From assembly GCA_030602785.1 (NCBI GenBank), contig JAUVZB010000021.1:1-39044 (forward strand): 39,044 bases of DNA. The letters run 5' to 3'. Position 1 is the first letter of the stretch. Each line of letters starts with the position of its first letter. The stretch comes from Dehalococcoidia bacterium. GTDB taxonomy: Bacteria > Chloroflexota > Dehalococcoidia > GIF9 > AB-539-J10. A program made the position numbers and the translations under genes. The notes beneath the pieces are model-generated. The model was not told where the DNA came from and made no database searches. It was given only the letters and a program-made list of their open reading frames with translations. Positions 16,236 through 24,272 of the stretch are shown piece after piece.

Positions 16236-16598
16236 ATGCTGGATATCATCACTTACGTACTCATCGGCATCGGGCTGTTCTTCAACCTGATGGCGGGCGT
16301 GGGACTGCTACGGTTCCCTGACTTCTACACACGCCTCCACGCGGGCACGAAGTGCACGACGTTCGGCTCCATATTCCTGATAGGCGCGGTCGTCCTGCAG
16401 TCGGTCGCAGCATGGATAGATGGCGGCTGGGGCTCGCCGGACTCGGTTCTCGCCTTGCACGCGGCAATCGCGTTGGCAGCGATTCTCGTTACAAACCCGA
16501 CCGGCGCTCACGCCATTGCCCGGGCAGGGCACCGCAGCGGGATCAAGCCCGTACAGGCAGTCGTAGACGACCTCGAGGATGCGAAGTTCAATGATTGA
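16236..16598 (+). CDS. mbhC: Mbh subunit C (MrpG-like antiporter subunit)
   Basis: A 120-residue MnhG/MrpG-family protein with three predicted helices and the signature GLLRFPDFYTRLHAGTKCTTFG. Its ATG directly follows the mbhB stop codon with no gap, and its stop overlaps the next gene by 8 bp. The C-terminal tail is soluble. The A-B-C order equals the mrpE-F-G order at the head of Pyrococcus mbh operons. Confidence 0.92.
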   Translation: MLDIITYVLIGIGLFFNLMAGVGLLRFPDFYTRLHAGTKCTTFGSIFLIGAVVLQSVAAWIDGGWGSPDSVLALHAAIALAAILVTNPTGAHAIARAGHRSGIKPVQAVVDDLEDAKFND

Positions 16599-16833
16599 GC
16601 TTCAGGTCCTCCACGCCATAGTTCCACTGCTCATCGTCGTGTGCGCTGTGCTGGTCGCACGTTTCAAGGACCTCATCAGCGCGGTCATCGCGCTGGCGGC
16701 GCTGAGTCTGCTCCTGGCCCTCGAGTTCTACCTCCTGCAGGCCCCTGACGTGGCTATAGCAGAGGCAGGCATCGGAGCAGCAATAACAACAGCCATATTC
16801 GTGATAGCGATACGTGCGACGAAGCGCACATAG
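16591..16833 (+). CDS. mbhD: Mbh subunit D (DUF4040, MrpB-N-like)
   Basis: An 80-residue protein with three hydrophobic segments and the DUF4040 pattern APDVAIAEAGIGAAITTAIF, with the conserved Glu in its third helix. In Mbh and Mrp complexes this corresponds to a piece of the large MrpA C-terminus. ATG at 16591 (MIELQVL) is preferred; an upstream in-frame ATG at 16579 lies inside mbhC. Confidence 0.88.
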   Translation: MIELQVLHAIVPLLIVVCAVLVARFKDLISAVIALAALSLLLALEFYLLQAPDVAIAEAGIGAAITTAIFVIAIRATKRT

Positions 16834-16838
16834 AAGCC

Positions 16839-17117
16839 ATGTTGAGAAAAGCAGCAATAGGCCTCACACTCATTGCCTTCGGGGTGATGTTCTTCGCGGC
16901 TGCTGTGACTATTCGCCCGTTCGGCGAACCGCCTTCAGCGATGGACGACTACATCATTGAGCACTCGCAGCAGGAGACCGGTGCGAACAACGCCGTCTCG
17001 GCGGTTGTCTTCGACTACAGGGGCTACGACACGCTCGGTGAAGCGACGATACTGTTCGCAGCGGCTACGGCTGTAGTCATGCTCTTCCGAAAGCGAAAGG
17101 ACGAGGCTCCCGACTGA
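16839..17117 (+). CDS. mbhE: Mbh subunit E
   Basis: A 92-residue protein with an N-terminal helix, a central extramembrane stretch (RPFGEPPSAMDDYIIEHSQQ, then a segment ending in VVFDYRGYDTLGE) and a second helix ending in a basic tail. The FDYRGYDTLGE motif is typical of MbhE and of the matching part of MrpA/MrpB. It starts 5 bp after mbhD, and its TGA overlaps the next ATG by one base. Confidence 0.88.
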   Translation: MLRKAAIGLTLIAFGVMFFAAAVTIRPFGEPPSAMDDYIIEHSQQETGANNAVSAVVFDYRGYDTLGEATILFAAATAVVMLFRKRKDEAPD

Positions 17118-17575
17118 TGTCCAAGATCGTGCGAACGGTGGCCAGGCTTCTCACGCCGGCGATCCTGCTGTTCGGCCTGTACGTCATCATGCACGGGCAT
17201 ATCACCCCCGGTGGCGGTTTCCAGGGGGGAGCTGTGTTCGCATCCGGCGTGGCGCTCCTCATCGTGGCATTCGGTGCGGGCCGGGTTGAGCAGTTCCTCA
17301 AGGAGCACCCACTCTCCATGCTGGAGAGTGGCGGCGGACTGCTGTTCATCGGACTTGCGTTCGCAGGGCTTGCGACGGCCTTCTTCTACAACTTCCTTAT
17401 AGGATCGCCCATCTTCGGACATGTGCCGGCATTCGGGCCAAATCCCGGAGACATCTGGACCGGAGGGACGATCCCGCTAATGAACGTGGCCGTCGGCATG
17501 AAGGTCATCGCCGGCCTCTCAGCTATCGTGCTGGTAATGGCGCTTGCCTCCTCGAAGCAGGGTGAAGACGAATGA
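17117..17575 (+). CDS. mbhF: Mbh subunit F (MrpB-like antiporter subunit)
   Basis: A 152-residue MnhB/MrpB-family membrane protein with four predicted helices. It carries the signature YVIMHGHITPGGGFQGGAVF and the later IPLMNVAVGMKVIAGLS segment. Its stop overlaps mbhG by 4 bp (ATGA). In the Mbh structure this subunit lies in the sodium-translocating part of the membrane arm. Confidence 0.92.
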   Translation: MSKIVRTVARLLTPAILLFGLYVIMHGHITPGGGFQGGAVFASGVALLIVAFGAGRVEQFLKEHPLSMLESGGGLLFIGLAFAGLATAFFYNFLIGSPIFGHVPAFGPNPGDIWTGGTIPLMNVAVGMKVIAGLSAIVLVMALASSKQGEDE

Positions 17576-17925
17576 GTGAGTTCCTGGCCAACATCCCGTT
17601 CCTTGCCGTGGCGGCGCTGATATGCGTTGCGCTGTACATCATGATGTCGCAGCGAAACCTCATCAAAGTTGTCATGGGTGTCGTGATACTCGAGTCAGCC
17701 GTGAACCTGTTCCTCGTGACACTTGGCTACAGAGAGGGAGGGGTTGCACCCATCTTCACGAACGCCCCCGGCACTCTGATGGTGCTGCCCGTCCCCCAGG
17801 CCCTCACGCTTACCAGCATCGTCATCGGAGTAGCTACGACGGCGCTGATGCTCTCGATGATCATGCTCATCTACCGCCACACCGGCGAGACAGATGCCGA
17901 GAAGTCCCGAAAGGTGAAAGGCTAA
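17572..17925 (+). CDS. mbhG: Mbh subunit G (MrpC/NuoK-like antiporter subunit)
   Basis: A 117-residue NuoK/MrpC-family protein with three helices. The pattern NLIKVVMGVVILESAVNLFL with its membrane Glu, and PVPQALTLTSIVIGVATTAL, is diagnostic. In complex I the equivalent Glu lies in the proton path. The start overlaps the mbhF stop by 4 bp, and the gene ends 5 bp before the TTG start of mbhH. Confidence 0.93.
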   Translation: MSEFLANIPFLAVAALICVALYIMMSQRNLIKVVMGVVILESAVNLFLVTLGYREGGVAPIFTNAPGTLMVLPVPQALTLTSIVIGVATTALMLSMIMLIYRHTGETDAEKSRKVKG

Positions 17926-17930
17926 GCGAC

Positions 17931-19496
17931 TTGGACGCATTGACAGCTCACTCTTCGATACTGGCAATCGCCGTCCCGCTGCTTGCGGCCTTCCTCACAC
18001 CTCTGGTCGGCAAGCTCGGCGCCAGAACCCGCAACGTGTTCGTGGTCGTCGTTCTGGCCTTCGTAGAATTCCTCGTGCTCGTCCTGGCACGCGACGTCTA
18101 CGCCAATGGCATCCACGTCTACACTCTGGGCGCCGCTGCACCGTCTCTCGCAATACCGGAGCACTACATGGTGCCCGTCCGCATCGTGCTCGAGGTCGAC
18201 GGCCTCGGCGTCTTCATGGGAATCATCTCGGCCACCGTCGCGCTGGCGGGAGCCATCTACTCGATCTCATGCATGAAGCATGAGACAGGCCAGGACCGCT
18301 TCTACACGCTCCTGCTCCTCCTGACTGTCGGCATGCTCGGGATTCAGTTCACGGGCGACCTGTTCAACCTGTTCGTGTTCCTTGAGATTCTGTCGATATC
18401 AGGTGCCGCGCTTGCTGCCTTCAGGACCAGGTTCATCGATGCGGTTGAAGGCGGCTTCAAGTACCTCATCGTGTCGACTGTGGCGGCCTTGATGGTGCTC
18501 CTCGCCACCGGCCTCTTCTACGGACAGTACAACCTGCTCAACATCGCCGCTATCGCAGATGCGATGCAGTACACGGCGCTTGACAAGATAGCTCTCGCGC
18601 TGCTCATCGTCGCTCTGCTGACGAAGAGCGGTGGCGTACCCTCCCACTGGTGGGTGCCTGACACCTACACACCTGCACCCGCAGGTACGAGCCCGATGAT
18701 CTACGCCGCGACCCTCGCGTGCATGTCAACCATGTTCCGGGTTGCGTTCACCCTCTACGGACTGAAGATGAGCGTCGCGACGATCGGGTGGCTGATAATC
18801 ATCGCAGGCCTCCTCAGCATGTTCATCGGCGTTACGATGGCGCTGCGGCAGACGGATGTGAAGCGGCTGATGGCCTACCACGTCATCTCCCAGGGCGGCT
18901 ACATGCTGCTTGGCGTCGGCGTCGGCATCGCTGTCCTTGGCGACCCGCAGGCTCTGGCCGCCTACGGAAGGGAGGCAGTTGCCGGAGGCCTGTTCCACGT
19001 CATGAACCACGCTTTCTTCAAAGGACTTCTCCTTCTGGCGGGCGAAGCCCTTTTCTTCCGACTGGGCACACGCGACCTGAACAGGATGGGAGGCATGGGC
19101 CGCAACATGAAGTGGACCTGCGCGTTCTTCCTCATCGGCGCCCTGGCCATCTCCGGCGTGCCGCCGCTCAACGGCTTCGCATCGAAGCTGATGATCTACG
19201 AGGCATCCTATCAGCTCAACCCGATGCTCACCATCATAGCCATGATGGTCTCAATCATGACGCTCGCCTCCTTCACGAAGGTATTCCAGTCCGCATTCAC
19301 GGGTCCGGAACTGCCGGAGTACAAGGAAGTGCGCGAGGTCCCACTCTCGATGAAGCTTGGGATGGGGATTCTTGCAGGGGCAACGTTGTTCATCAGCCTG
19401 TTCCCGAGCCTTGTGGTCAACACAATCGTCTACCCGGCCGCAGATGCGCTTCTCGATCAGGCCGGATACATCGGCGCGGTCATGGGAGGTGGATAG
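17931..19496 (+). CDS. mbhH: Mbh subunit H (MrpD/NuoM-like antiporter subunit)
   Basis: A 521-residue polytopic ion-pumping subunit homologous to MrpD and complex I NuoL/M/N. Key membrane residues are visible: the Glu in FNLFVFLEILSISG, the Lys in LLTKSGGVPSHWW, the central His in AYHVISQGGYMLLG, and the Lys in MNHAFFKGLLLLAGEALFF. The start is probably TTG at 17931, just after the mbhG stop; no ATG is near enough to keep the first helix. The whole frame continues open upstream, but that part overlaps mbhG and is not coding. It should couple hydrogenase electron flow to Na+ or H+ movement. Confidence 0.92.
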   Translation: MDALTAHSSILAIAVPLLAAFLTPLVGKLGARTRNVFVVVVLAFVEFLVLVLARDVYANGIHVYTLGAAAPSLAIPEHYMVPVRIVLEVDGLGVFMGIISATVALAGAIYSISCMKHETGQDRFYTLLLLLTVGMLGIQFTGDLFNLFVFLEILSISGAALAAFRTRFIDAVEGGFKYLIVSTVAALMVLLATGLFYGQYNLLNIAAIADAMQYTALDKIALALLIVALLTKSGGVPSHWWVPDTYTPAPAGTSPMIYAATLACMSTMFRVAFTLYGLKMSVATIGWLIIIAGLLSMFIGVTMALRQTDVKRLMAYHVISQGGYMLLGVGVGIAVLGDPQALAAYGREAVAGGLFHVMNHAFFKGLLLLAGEALFFRLGTRDLNRMGGMGRNMKWTCAFFLIGALAISGVPPLNGFASKLMIYEASYQLNPMLTIIAMMVSIMTLASFTKVFQSAFTGPELPEYKEVREVPLSMKLGMGILAGATLFISLFPSLVVNTIVYPAADALLDQAGYIGAVMGGG

Positions 19497-19502
19497 ACAA
19501 TA

Positions 19503-19844
19503 ATGAACACTGTGCCGACTCTGACCTTCTGGGCGCCGCTTCTGTGTCTCATCGCCTTCCTGATTGTGATTGCCATCACGTATGCGTACAGGCATCGGGG
19601 CGAGGCCGGTTACAAGGAGGGCACCGAGCAGACCGAGGTCTTCCTCTCGGGAGAGGATGTCCCCGAAGAGGGGTTGCGACATATCCGGGCGCACAACATG
19701 TACTGGGGCTTCTTCGAGGCAATGAAACGATACTACGACCCGACCGTGCGCGCTCACTCGGGTATCGTGAACGACTTTCTCATCTGGCTTCTTGCGCTGA
19801 CGGCAGTGGCGGGCCTCGCACTGTTCGCCGCAGGGCTGTTCTAA
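19503..19844 (+). CDS. mbhI: Mbh subunit I
   Basis: A 113-residue protein with one N-terminal and one C-terminal hydrophobic helix separated by a charged, partly amphipathic middle that includes MYWGFFEAMKRYYDP. Size, topology and position between the MrpD-like subunit and the small hydrogenase subunit match MbhI, which joins the antiporter and hydrogenase membrane parts. GGAGG is 13 bp upstream of the ATG. Identification rests partly on position. Confidence 0.82.
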   Translation: MNTVPTLTFWAPLLCLIAFLIVIAITYAYRHRGEAGYKEGTEQTEVFLSGEDVPEEGLRHIRAHNMYWGFFEAMKRYYDPTVRAHSGIVNDFLIWLLALTAVAGLALFAAGLF

Positions 19845-19859
19845 ACGTGGAGACACTGA

Positions 19860-20294
19860 ATGGGCATTGACTCACTGAAGCGGGCGTTGTGGATATACCA
19901 CGTGAATACGGGGTCGTGCAACGGCTGCGACATCGAGATTGTGGCCTCGTTGACGCCACGCTACGACATCGAGAGGTTCGGCATCAAGCTCGTGGGCTCA
20001 CCAAGACATGCGGACGTGCTGCTCGTCACGGGACCCGTGACAAGGCAGATGGAGCCCCGCCTCAGGCGGGTATATGCCCAGACACCTGACCCCAAGGTGG
20101 TGATGGTCGTTGGCAACTGCGGCACCGACGGAGACGTGTTTCACGAGTCATACAACCTGGTCGGCCCCGTGGACCAGATTATTCCTGTTGACGTCTACGT
20201 GCTTGGCTGTCCTCCACGACCGGAGGCCATAATCGATGGGGTAGTCAAGGCCTGGTTGAAGCTGGAGGGAGCTACAACGAAGGAGACTGCATAG
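19860..20294 (+). CDS. mbhJ: Mbh subunit J, [NiFe] hydrogenase small subunit (NuoB-like)
   Basis: A 144-residue cytoplasm-facing subunit holding the proximal [4Fe-4S] cluster that passes electrons to the NiFe site. The four ligands are visible: Cys20 and Cys23 (GSCNGCDIE), Cys87 (GNCGTDG) and Cys117 (GCPPRPE). This is the short group 4 form without a signal peptide. GGAG lies 8 bp before the ATG. The next gene begins at the base after the stop. Confidence 0.94.
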   Translation: MGIDSLKRALWIYHVNTGSCNGCDIEIVASLTPRYDIERFGIKLVGSPRHADVLLVTGPVTRQMEPRLRRVYAQTPDPKVVMVVGNCGTDGDVFHESYNLVGPVDQIIPVDVYVLGCPPRPEAIIDGVVKAWLKLEGATTKETA

Positions 20295-20837
20295 GTGAAC
20301 ATACTGTCAGCCAGGGACGTCGAACAGAGCTTCAAGGATGCGCTCGACGGGGCCCTTATGGCTACCCGGATATACGAGCGTGAGGTCGGCATCAAGAAGA
20401 ACCACTACACGTCGCTATGGCTGGACGTGAAGCGCGACGGATTCCGTACGGCCGTTCTTCACGTGTGTCAGCTTCAGGAACTGCCTCACTTCACGGTAAT
20501 CGCGCCGGTCGACAGGGGCGACTCAGTGGAGCTCCTGTACCATTTCGCGCTCTATCACGGGCATCACCTGAAAGCCATCGCGCTTGCAATCCGCGTCACG
20601 CTGCAGAAGAATGACCTCTCCATTCCTACGATTTCAGACATCATTCCGGGAGCCATCTTTGCCGAGCGTGAGACCCAGGAGATGATGGGCGTTAAGGTCA
20701 CGGGTATCCCCGACGACCGAAGGCTCTTCATCCCCGATGACTTTCCACAGGACGTCTATCCCTGGCGCAGGGACGAGACAGGACCGCACGACATGCTGAA
20801 GGTACTGTCCGGCAGACAGGGTATCCAACATGAGTGA
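20295..20837 (+). CDS. mbhK: Mbh subunit K (NuoC-like, 30 kDa)
   Basis: A 180-residue soluble subunit homologous to NuoC. The C-terminal half has the family pattern IPTISDIIPGAIFAERETQEMMGV followed by FIPDDFPQDVYPWRRDE. It packs against the large subunit in group 4 hydrogenases. The start is GTG directly after the mbhJ stop. The 3' end overlaps mbhL by 8 bp. Confidence 0.92.
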   Translation: MNILSARDVEQSFKDALDGALMATRIYEREVGIKKNHYTSLWLDVKRDGFRTAVLHVCQLQELPHFTVIAPVDRGDSVELLYHFALYHGHHLKAIALAIRVTLQKNDLSIPTISDIIPGAIFAERETQEMMGVKVTGIPDDRRLFIPDDFPQDVYPWRRDETGPHDMLKVLSGRQGIQHE

Positions 20838-22068
20838 CTCAATCCAGAAGACTACCTTCACAATGCCGATAGGGCCCATTCATCCGGCTATCCACGAGCC
20901 GATCCGCCTCGACTTGAGTGTGGACGGCGAGGAGATAGTGGACCTGGACGTCGCGGCGGGGCAGGTACACCGCGGCATCGAGTGGATAGGCATGAACCGC
21001 AACAATCCTGTGCAGAGCATCTACCTCGCAGAGCGCGTCTGCGGCATCTGCTCTGCCTGCCATCCGTTCACTTTCGTCCAGGCTGTCGAGCAGGCTGCCG
21101 GCATCGACGTGCCCCCGAGGGCAGAGTATATCCGGGTCATCATTGCAGAGATGGAGCGTATCCACTCACATCTGCTCTGGGCCGGAGTTGCCGGTCACGA
21201 GATAGGATTCGAGTCGCTCTTCCATCTCGTCTGGCGGGTGCGCGAGAAGGTCATGGACCTGACCGAGTACATCACGGGCAACCGGAACTCCAAGGCCATG
21301 TATCAGATCGGCGGCGTGCGACGGGACATCACCGAGGACCAGGCGCCGACCATACGAAAGACACTCGACTACTACAAGTCCATCTTCGACGAACTCAAGA
21401 AGCTGCTCCTCGACGATCCGACCGTGAAGATGAGGACCAGGGGAGTCGGCATACTCTCCAGGGAGGACGCGCTCCGCCTCTGCGCGGCGGGACCAATGGC
21501 CCGTGCCAGCGGCGTAGCCGCAGACGTGCGCCAGGACTTCGCCTACGCTGCATACGCTGACCTCGGAGTGCGCGCCATTACGCCCGATATCTTCACAGGC
21601 GCCGTCGCCGGGGATACATATGACCGGATAGTCGTCAGGCTCCTCGAGGTGAAGCAGTCCATCGAGCTGATTGAGAAGGCTCTCGCGGCGATGCCGGATG
21701 GGCCGGTACTGACCGAGCCAAAGATTGCGAAACTCCTGGCGGTGCTCAAGAAAGCCGACGGTGAGGCCGTAGCCCGCACGGAGGCTCCGAGAGGCGAGTG
21801 CATGCACTACGTGCGAATGAAGGCGGGAGAAGACGCGCTCGAGGCGTGGAAGATACGAGCACCAACGTACGCCAACCTGATTGCAGTGCCCACCATGCTC
21901 ATCGGCCAGCAGATAGCGGACGTTCCCATCGCCTTCGCGTCCATCGACCCGTGCATGTCGTGTTCCAACAGGGCTGTTATCGTCGACACACACTCCAGAA
22001 CACGAACCGAGCTGGATAGCGAGCAGCTTCACGCACTGTCCGTAGAGAAGACAAGGAGGTTACTCTGA
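20830..22068 (+). CDS. mbhL: Mbh subunit L, [NiFe] hydrogenase catalytic large subunit (NuoD-like)
   Basis: A 412-residue catalytic subunit. Both nickel-binding pairs are intact: Cys71/Cys74 in ERVCGICSACH and Cys375/Cys378 in DPCMSCSNR. This distinguishes it from NuoD and from Mbs/Mbx-type relatives that have lost or altered cysteines. A 31-residue tail follows Arg381, as in HycE-type precursors whose tail is removed by an endopeptidase after Ni insertion; a HycI-like protease is encoded at 23496-23984. The reaction is ferredoxin-linked H2 evolution or uptake. The start overlaps mbhK by 8 bp. AAGGAGG near its 3' end serves mbhM. Confidence 0.95.
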   Translation: MSDSIQKTTFTMPIGPIHPAIHEPIRLDLSVDGEEIVDLDVAAGQVHRGIEWIGMNRNNPVQSIYLAERVCGICSACHPFTFVQAVEQAAGIDVPPRAEYIRVIIAEMERIHSHLLWAGVAGHEIGFESLFHLVWRVREKVMDLTEYITGNRNSKAMYQIGGVRRDITEDQAPTIRKTLDYYKSIFDELKKLLLDDPTVKMRTRGVGILSREDALRLCAAGPMARASGVAADVRQDFAYAAYADLGVRAITPDIFTGAVAGDTYDRIVVRLLEVKQSIELIEKALAAMPDGPVLTEPKIAKLLAVLKKADGEAVARTEAPRGECMHYVRMKAGEDALEAWKIRAPTYANLIAVPTMLIGQQIADVPIAFASIDPCMSCSNRAVIVDTHSRTRTELDSEQLHALSVEKTRRLL

Positions 22069-22094
22069 GTTCACTGGCAAGTAACCCGCCGGGC

Positions 22095-23078
22095 TTGATA
22101 GCGCTCCTTCTTGGCCCAATTGGCGTGGCCATCGTTGGCTCTGTTGTGGGCCTCTTCTATCTTGGCATCGACAGGAGGCTCGTTGCCCGCATGCAGGCCA
22201 GGGTAGGCCCTCCGCTCGTACAGCCCTTCAGAGACGTCGGCAAACTCATGATGAAGGAGAGCATCATCCCAAACGGGGCACTGCGGTGGCTGTTCCAGTT
22301 CTCTCCCGTGATGTGCGTCATGGGCTCCACCGCCCTTCTGCTCTACATCCCCCTGTTCGGTCAGCCCGCGCTGTTCGAAGGGTCAGGAGACGCGATACTC
22401 CTCATCTACCTGTTGACGGTCCCTTCCCTCGCACTCGTCGCCGGCGGTTTTGCCTCCAGCTCACCGTACGCCACGGTCGGAGCACAGCGCGAGATGGTCG
22501 TGATGATTGGCTACGAGTTCCCCCTGTCGGTGACGGTGGTCGGCATCGCGTGGCGCATCCTCCAGGTCACTGATGCCAATGCGTTTGCGTTCTCCTCCAT
22601 GGCTCAATACCCCATCTGGGACCTGGTTGGACCCCTTGGATTCGTCGGCACGCTGCTGTTGCTCGTCTCCATCATCTCAGTCACGCCGGGCGAACTCGGC
22701 AGAATACCATTCGACCTCGCCGAAGCCGAGACAGAACTCGCAGGTGGTCTGCTGGTGGAGTATTCGGGCAGAAACCTTGCCCTCTTCTACCTTGGAAACG
22801 CAATACGGGGCTTTGCAGTGCTCTCGCTTGTGGTTGCGCTGTTCTTCCCCTACGGCATCGCCGCCAGCATCGGCGTGACGAGCACGGTCCTGGCGGTAAT
22901 CATCGACGGGGCGTTCTTCCTGGTCAAGGTCCTGCTTGTCATGTTCGTTGCAGTCGCGCTCGTCCGCTCGGCAATGGCGCGCTTCAAGATCAACCAGGCC
23001 TCTGTCTTCTACCTGATGATTATGACCATGGTAAGCCTGGTGGGGCTGCTCCTGATCTGGGCGGACATGATGCTATGA
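22095..23078 (+). CDS. mbhM: Mbh subunit M (NuoH/EchB-like membrane anchor)
   Basis: A 327-residue membrane subunit of the NuoH family that anchors the hydrogenase module. Hallmarks are GIDRRLVARMQARVGPPLVQ, the acidic loop GRIPFDLAEAETELAGGLLV and about eight helices. The given start is TTG at 22095, which has no ribosome-binding site. An in-frame CTG at 22065 overlaps the mbhL stop (CTGA) and has AAGGAGG 5 bp upstream, so the real protein may be ten residues longer. Confidence 0.93.
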   Translation: MIALLLGPIGVAIVGSVVGLFYLGIDRRLVARMQARVGPPLVQPFRDVGKLMMKESIIPNGALRWLFQFSPVMCVMGSTALLLYIPLFGQPALFEGSGDAILLIYLLTVPSLALVAGGFASSSPYATVGAQREMVVMIGYEFPLSVTVVGIAWRILQVTDANAFAFSSMAQYPIWDLVGPLGFVGTLLLLVSIISVTPGELGRIPFDLAEAETELAGGLLVEYSGRNLALFYLGNAIRGFAVLSLVVALFFPYGIAASIGVTSTVLAVIIDGAFFLVKVLLVMFVAVALVRSAMARFKINQASVFYLMIMTMVSLVGLLLIWADMML

Positions 23079-23088
23079 GTGAAAACAG

Positions 23089-23487
23089 ATGACGATACTC
23101 AAGGTCCTTCTACGCCAACTCCTGTTGCGCCCGGCAACCAATTGCTTTCCTGCGAAGCACGCTCCGAAATCTGTCAGCGCCTTCCTCGCCCGGGCCTCCA
23201 AGGACACCCATGCAGTGACTCCTCCAGTGCCGGTGCCGCCGGGCTTCAGGGGCAAGATTGCGTATGAGAGGGACAAATGCATCGGCTGCCAGCTATGCGT
23301 CAAGATATGTCCGGCCAGGGCCATCGAGTTCCTGCCGGAAGAGAAAAAGGTAAGGATATTCGTGGCCAGATGCTGCTTCTGTTCGCAGTGCAACGATGTC
23401 TGCCCTGTGGGATGCCTGTCGATGACCGACGAGTTCCTGCTGTCCAGCTATGACAAGTACTCTGAGGACCTCATCGTGACGGGCTGA
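23089..23487 (+). CDS. mbhN: Mbh subunit N, two-[4Fe-4S] ferredoxin-like (NuoI-like)
   Basis: A 132-residue polyferredoxin subunit that takes electrons from soluble ferredoxin. Two complete cluster motifs are seen: CIGCQLCVKICP (Cys64, 67, 70, 74) and CCFCSQCNDVCP (Cys95, 98, 101, 105). The N-terminal 50 residues are less conserved and include a Pro-rich stretch. It is the last gene of the operon, and its stop lies 8 bp from the convergent protease gene. No independent terminator was found. Confidence 0.93.
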   Translation: MTILKVLLRQLLLRPATNCFPAKHAPKSVSAFLARASKDTHAVTPPVPVPPGFRGKIAYERDKCIGCQLCVKICPARAIEFLPEEKKVRIFVARCCFCSQCNDVCPVGCLSMTDEFLLSSYDKYSEDLIVTG

Positions 23488-23495
23488 ACTGCGCC

Positions 23496-23984
23496 CTACT
23501 CAAGAAGCCTCACGTCATTCAGCCTGCCCTCACACAGGAGGTTGATGAGTGCCTCCCCCGCCTCTCTCACCACATCCGACAGGGGCCGCCCGAACAGCAT
23601 CTGCGCCGGCTGCACACCCACGAGCTTCACGGCGGACGCCATGCCCTCGACGTAGGTGATGAAAAGCGACAGAGGGATGCTGTGTGTCGACAGGGTTAGA
23701 AGACCGATGCGCTCAGGGGGAATCACGCGAATCTCGCCCGGCGCCAGTTCCATTGAGGCAGCGTCCACAATGACCAGCACATCGGGATTCTCCCGGCGCA
23801 CGACAGCTGTGTAGTTCTCCGGTGTCGTGCCGCAATCCAGTGCGACAACAGTGTGAGGCCCGCGTCCCCCTCCGGTTCCCTCTCCACCAGTGGGGCACGC
23901 AGCTGCAATACGAGCGGCAACATAGGGTCCGATGCCATCGTCACCATTCAGGCTGTTTCCCACACCCAGGACCAGGATTGTCAT
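23496..23984 (-). CDS. Hydrogenase maturation endopeptidase (HycI/HyaD family)
   Basis: A 162-residue protease that removes the C-terminal tail of the large subunit after nickel insertion. Family marks are LGVGNSLNGDDGIGP with the metal-ligand acid near residue 16, Asp74 in VIVDA and His101 in STHSIPL. It lies head-to-tail convergent with mbhN and its obvious client is MbhL. An inserted Gly/Glu/Pro-rich stretch (about residues 30-43) is not typical and may be a loop. The other Hyp maturation genes are not in the window. Confidence 0.88.
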   Translation of the reverse strand: MTILVLGVGNSLNGDDGIGPYVAARIAAACPTGGEGTGGGRGPHTVVALDCGTTPENYTAVVRRENPDVLVIVDAASMELAPGEIRVIPPERIGLLTLSTHSIPLSLFITYVEGMASAVKLVGVQPAQMLFGRPLSDVVREAGEALINLLCEGRLNDVRLLE

Positions 23985-24094
23985 GACACGAAGCTGAAAG
24001 GCCTTCCGACACGATCACCAAATATGGTACAGGGCGCCAGGATGGCGCGCAACGCGCTCTCCCGGCCACCGAACGATTCGGGGCACCATCCGAT

Positions 24095-24123
24095 TGACAA
24101 CGAGCAGCCATGCTGCGAGAATT
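24095..24123 (+). promoter_or_regulatory. Possible promoter of the nfu-flavoprotein pair
   Basis: TTGACA (24095-24100), a 17-bp spacer and GAGAAT (24118-24123) on the plus strand, in the 288-bp gap between the divergent protease and nfu genes. The -35 is perfect, the -10 weak. The rest of the gap shows only a short ACACA-rich stretch before the nfu ribosome-binding site. Confidence 0.35.
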
Positions 24124-24272
24124 CGCGATATTGGGTCGTCCGATCACATGGCACTTCACAGCTCACACAATCAATTTCGCATTTCCTCGTGACCCTCAGA
24201 TGTGGGTCATCCCGTAGGACCGGGATCACGTTGCAGGACAGACACAACACAACACAACAGGAGGACACTCTC

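Noticed and set aside
20830-22068. Assignment as an Mbs/Mbx sulfane reductase or a complex I-like subunit
   Set aside because: All four nickel-binding cysteines are present and a hydrogenase maturation protease is encoded next to the operon.
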